From Bacteroidota bacterium (GTDB taxonomy: Bacteria; Bacteroidota; Ignavibacteria; SZUA-365): 29,001 bases of DNA. The DNA lies in contig JAEYUG010000107.1 in NCBI GenBank assembly GCA_023432805.1, forward strand, positions 1 through 29,001, read 5' to 3'. Below the pieces are notes generated by a model. The model ran no database searches. It was not told the origin of the DNA and saw only the letters and a list, made by a program, of their open reading frames with translations. The position numbers were made by a program, and so were the translations under genes. Numbering within the stretch: the first letter of the stretch is position 1; every line of letters starts with the position of its first letter. Positions 26,060-29,001 of this stretch are shown piece after piece.

Positions 26060-29001
26060 TCATCGCAGCAGATGCATCCACCGCACGAGCCGGTGCGACG
26101 GTGTCTGCAGAATGCATGCGTACCGGCCGGACGGAAGCGCCGCCGCATCGAACACGCGGGTGTGGGATCCGGGTTCGGCGTGTTCGTCGGCGAGCACTGC
26201 GACGGTACGTCCGAGTGCATCGAGCACGAAGAGCCGCACCTGTCCTTCTTCGATGAGGGTGTAGTCGAGACGGGTCGTGGCGTTGAAGGGATTCGGGTGA
26301 TTGCGCAGCATGCCGAGCACCGGGGTGTCGTGGAAGAGACGCGCACCGCCCTCATCGCATGTGCGGATACAGATGCTGCAGCCTGAGACGGCAAGTGTGC
26401 TCAGGACCTCTCCGTCACTCCACCAGAGGGAATCGATGCGCACGTCCGTGCAGGGTGTGTCACCGAGTGCGGCAGCAAAGGAAAGATCAACCAGAACACC
26501 TGTGGTTTGTGTGGAGTCCCGCACCACACGAACCTGCAGGACTTGATCCGGACCGTCGCTCCACCGTCGCTCGATGGGGAAGAGAGGGAGGAGGCTGGAT
26601 CCGCTCACGCGAACGTACAACGACAGCGCGCGGGGTGACGACGTGGTGACATGCTGCATCGCCAGCAGCGCAAGCGGCACAGCAACGTGGAATCCAGGCT
26701 CGAGAGGTTCGGTCGAGGGACACTGCAGCGACAGCACCGCAGACGGCGTGACGGCGGCAATCTCCCAGGGATCGGATGTCGCATGGCATCCGTTCGAGTC
26801 CACGGTTGCGACGTGATACCTCCCGGCCATGCCCGCATGCATATCCGGTCGGGTCATACCCGCGAGCAGCGTGTCATTCCGGTACCATTGCCACTGCTCA
26901 CCCGTCGTGCAGCGCAAGGTGTCGCCAGTGCGTACGATCACCGGCCGCACAGCGGCTGTGATGACGAGGAGATGCGTTGGAGAACGTCCCTCACACCCGG
27001 CCGAGTCGATCACTCGTACCTCGTACGCGCCTGCGCTTCCGGCGCGAAGACGGCGCGCATTGCCGCCGAAAGGTACACCGTCATGGAACCACGCATACGA
27101 GACGTATTCCGCCCCAGCATCCAGATCGACCGTATCGCCGTCACATGTCTGGTGGCTTCCGCTGATGGTTGGGGCAGGACGCGTCAGGACGGTCGTCTGG
27201 CAGGAATCCTTCCCCTCGCATCCATCCACATCCCACACCGTCACAACGTGCCATCCGGCTCGGGTGGTGCCGAGCATGCGCGTGGTGTCGCCTGTGGACC
27301 AGCGATAGCGTGCATATCCCGGACCCGCATCAAGCGTGGTCATCGATCCTTCACAGAAGTGCGGGATTCCCGTGATGTGCGGTTGGGGACGAGGACGCAG
27401 CATGATCGTGACGCTGTCACGACCCGGGCACCCAAGCGAGTCGCGGACCGTGACCACATGCGTACCCGGTGCATCAACGATGCACGTACGTGCAGTCGAT
27501 CCGTTGGTCCACGCATAGGATGCGAATCCCGCACCTGCGTCGAGAACAATGGACGCACCTTCACAGAGCACGCGGTTTCCGCTGATGCGCGGGCGCACCT
27601 CGTCGCGCACAGTGATGGGAATGCTGTCGGTGCCGGAACAGCCCGCACTGTCGATCACGGTCACAGCATACATGCCTGACGTGCGTACGGTAATCGTTCG
27701 TTCGCGCGACCCTGTCGACCAGAACATGGCGGGGAAGGATTCACGAAGGGTGAGCACGGTGCTGTCTCCTGCGCACAGCGTCTGCCGCCCCTCGATTCGG
27801 GGCTGTGGTCGTGTGTGCATGGTGACCAGCATCGAATCCGCACCACTGCAGCCGGAGGGGCTCATCGCCAGCACCCGGTACATCCCCGCGCTTCGCACGC
27901 GAAGTACTCGCGTCGTGTCGCCTGTCGACCAGAGGTATGACGCATGACCTGCACCAGCATCCAGCTCCGTGCTGTCACCCGTGCAGACTGCAGATGCACC
28001 CGTGATGCGCACATCGAGTCTGTCGGTCTGCAAGACCGTGACACCGGCGGATCCGGTGCAGCCATTGCTGTCAGTGACGACAACACTGTACACCCCCGCC
28101 CGCCCGACACGAATCGAACGTGTCGTGTCACCGGAGTTCCATCGATAGCGCGCGTGTCCGCTGTCTGCGTCGAGGGTTGTGCTGTCGCCTGCACAGATGC
28201 TGCGATTGCCCGTGATGGTCGGCCGCACTGCCGGGTATCGCGTCACGTGGATGCTGTCACGGGCGCTGCACCCTTCCGATGTGGTGACAGTGACCCCATA
28301 CCATCCGGTCCCTGTCACTGCGATTGCCTGCGTCGTTGCACCCGTCGTCCAGAGATAGGACGCATGACCAGGCCCCGCGTCGAGTGTGAGCGGAATACCG
28401 GCGCAGACGGAGGTCGTTCCCGACGGCGTGATCTGGAGGCGCGGTCGTGGCGCAATCACCACCGTCACCGTGTCTGAAAGTGTGGCACACCCCTCTGCGG
28501 TCCACAACGTGGCGGCGTACCGTCCACTCTGCCCGACCACGATCGAATCGGTGGTTGCCCCCGTCGACCAGCGGATGTGTGCGGCGGGTCCCGCGCGAAG
28601 CACGACACTGTCGCCCTCGCACGGTGTCGGGACGCTGCGTACCGTCACGCGCTGCGGGGGACGAGGCACGACGATGACAACAAGTGAGTCGTCGACCAGC
28701 GACGTGCCACGCGCATCGCGTATGGAATGCAGTCGAACCGTGGTTGTCCGTGTGGGGGTCAGGTGCAACACCGCGCGAAATCCGCTCGAGACCACCATCG
28801 TGTCTCGCACCGCATCGATGCTGTACACGATGTCGAAGGGAGGCGCTCCGGTGAGGCGGAAGGTGACGACTGCAGTATCATCCTCGCAGATCCAGGTGGG
28901 TCCCGTGAGACGGAGAGCGGGGACGGGGAGAGCGGGGATGAATCCATCGGGACCGAGATGCACCACGAATCCGTCAGCTGCCCCCTCATTGAATTGCTGG
29001 A
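26060..29001 (-). CDS. Large T9SS surface protein with a 70-residue Cys-bracketed module array, 5' end missing
   Basis: 979 residues are visible; the frame stays open to the right edge, so the N-terminus lies outside. The first visible residues (QQFNEGAADGFVVHLGPDGF) look like an SBBP beta-propeller repeat, suggesting a propeller before the window. Then come eight clear Ig/PKD-like modules and one degenerate, each starting with C-x-G-D/S, then LDAG, then a YxW-S/T-TGxTT strand, and ending with GC before the next. The module Cys codons lie at 28621, 28405, 28195, 27985, 27775, 27565, 27355, 27145 and, for the degenerate one, 26911 (5' base on the minus strand). A beta-rich region follows, then the sorting domain NHPNPFNATTRLDYTL, LDALGRTVAVLADE, LPSGRYACIL and final RWMHLLR. 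This is a surface or secreted adhesin-like protein. The visible GTG at 28966 is not the start. Confidence 0.88.
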   Translation of the reverse strand, partial: QQFNEGAADGFVVHLGPDGFIPALPVPALRLTGPTWICEDDTAVVTFRLTGAPPFDIVYSIDAVRDTMVVSSGFRAVLHLTPTRTTTVRLHSIRDARGTSLVDDSLVVIVVPRPPQRVTVRSVPTPCEGDSVVLRAGPAAHIRWSTGATTDSIVVGQSGRYAATLWTAEGCATLSDTVTVVIAPRPRLQITPSGTTSVCAGIPLTLDAGPGHASYLWTTGATTQAIAVTGTGWYGVTVTTSEGCSARDSIHVTRYPAVRPTITGNRSICAGDSTTLDADSGHARYRWNSGDTTRSIRVGRAGVYSVVVTDSNGCTGSAGVTVLQTDRLDVRITGASAVCTGDSTELDAGAGHASYLWSTGDTTRVLRVRSAGMYRVLAMSPSGCSGADSMLVTMHTRPQPRIEGRQTLCAGDSTVLTLRESFPAMFWSTGSRERTITVRTSGMYAVTVIDSAGCSGTDSIPITVRDEVRPRISGNRVLCEGASIVLDAGAGFASYAWTNGSTARTCIVDAPGTHVVTVRDSLGCPGRDSVTIMLRPRPQPHITGIPHFCEGSMTTLDAGPGYARYRWSTGDTTRMLGTTRAGWHVVTVWDVDGCEGKDSCQTTVLTRPAPTISGSHQTCDGDTVDLDAGAEYVSYAWFHDGVPFGGNARRLRAGSAGAYEVRVIDSAGCEGRSPTHLLVITAAVRPVIVRTGDTLRCTTGEQWQWYRNDTLLAGMTRPDMHAGMAGRYHVATVDSNGCHATSDPWEIAAVTPSAVLSLQCPSTEPLEPGFHVAVPLALLAMQHVTTSSPRALSLYVRVSGSSLLPLFPIERRWSDGPDQVLQVRVVRDSTQTTGVLVDLSFAAALGDTPCTDVRIDSLWWSDGEVLSTLAVSGCSICIRTCDEGGARLFHDTPVLGMLRNHPNPFNATTRLDYTLIEEGQVRLFVLDALGRTVAVLADEHAEPGSHTRVFDAAALPSGRYACILQTPSHRLVRWMHLLR

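Noticed and set aside
26909..28621. Repeated array considered as CRISPR or DNA tandem repeat
   Set aside because: The periodicity is in coding sequence and diverges between units; it encodes protein modules, with no short identical repeats or spacers.

Overview
The window is G+C-rich (roughly 60-65% by eye), densely packed with genes and has no RNA genes, insertion sequences or CRISPR arrays that I could find. It most likely comes from the Bacteroidota/Chlorobiota side of the FCB group, in an Ignavibacteria/Kapabacteria-like or Rhodothermia-like lineage. The evidence is two secreted proteins with type IX secretion (T9SS/Por) C-terminal sorting domains (one with the HPNPFN hallmark), a DUF4837 lipoprotein (a family I know from Bacteroidota), and promoter-like elements matching the Bacteroidota TAnnTTTG box. 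This assignment is an inference; no rRNA gene is present.

Layout, left to right. (1) 1-1224 (+): 3' part of a CrtI-type carotenoid desaturase. (2) 1276-5829 (-): an operon-like group transcribed in the order SpoT-like HD hydrolase, dtd, an iPGM/phosphopentomutase-like metalloenzyme, comEC. A strong hairpin terminator at 5869-5898 separates it from (3) a large exported CBM48-GH57-CBM20-like protein at 5920-8484 (-), whose GH57 catalytic motifs look eroded. (4) 8618-17156 (+): a tight chain of eight genes: a His-rich unknown protein, tilS, hpt, ftsH, a SEC59/DGK1/VTE5-type CTP kinase, a DUF4837 lipoprotein, a YbhN/AglD-type membrane protein and a membrane-anchored GT2. Most junctions are ATGA or similar overlaps, which suggests translational coupling. 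(5) 17217-22004 (+): a T9SS-exported VWA protein, a CPBP membrane protease and an exported TPR-like protein. (6) 22165-23189 (+): a small two-helix membrane protein and a periplasmic YceI protein, behind an AT-rich region carrying two near-identical palindromic elements. (7) 23334-29001 (-): a thioredoxin-fold protein, a GT9 and a GT2 overlapping by GTGA, and a very large T9SS surface protein that runs off the right edge.

The main themes are the cell envelope (four polymer or lipid glycosyltransfer/flippase-type genes, a lipid kinase, FtsH, a lipoprotein, T9SS adhesin-like proteins) and housekeeping nucleic-acid functions (tRNA-Ile lysidine synthesis, purine salvage, D-aminoacyl-tRNA proofreading, alarmone-type hydrolysis, DNA uptake). 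The points most worth a second look are the apparently inactivated GH57 protein, the exact 210-bp module periodicity in the right-hand surface protein and its sharing of modules with the VWA protein, the paired palindromes before the YceI locus, a TAnnTTTG-N3-ATG arrangement suggesting leaderless starts, and the 329-residue metalloenzyme of unknown substrate. No intergenic stretch exceeds about 160 bases.
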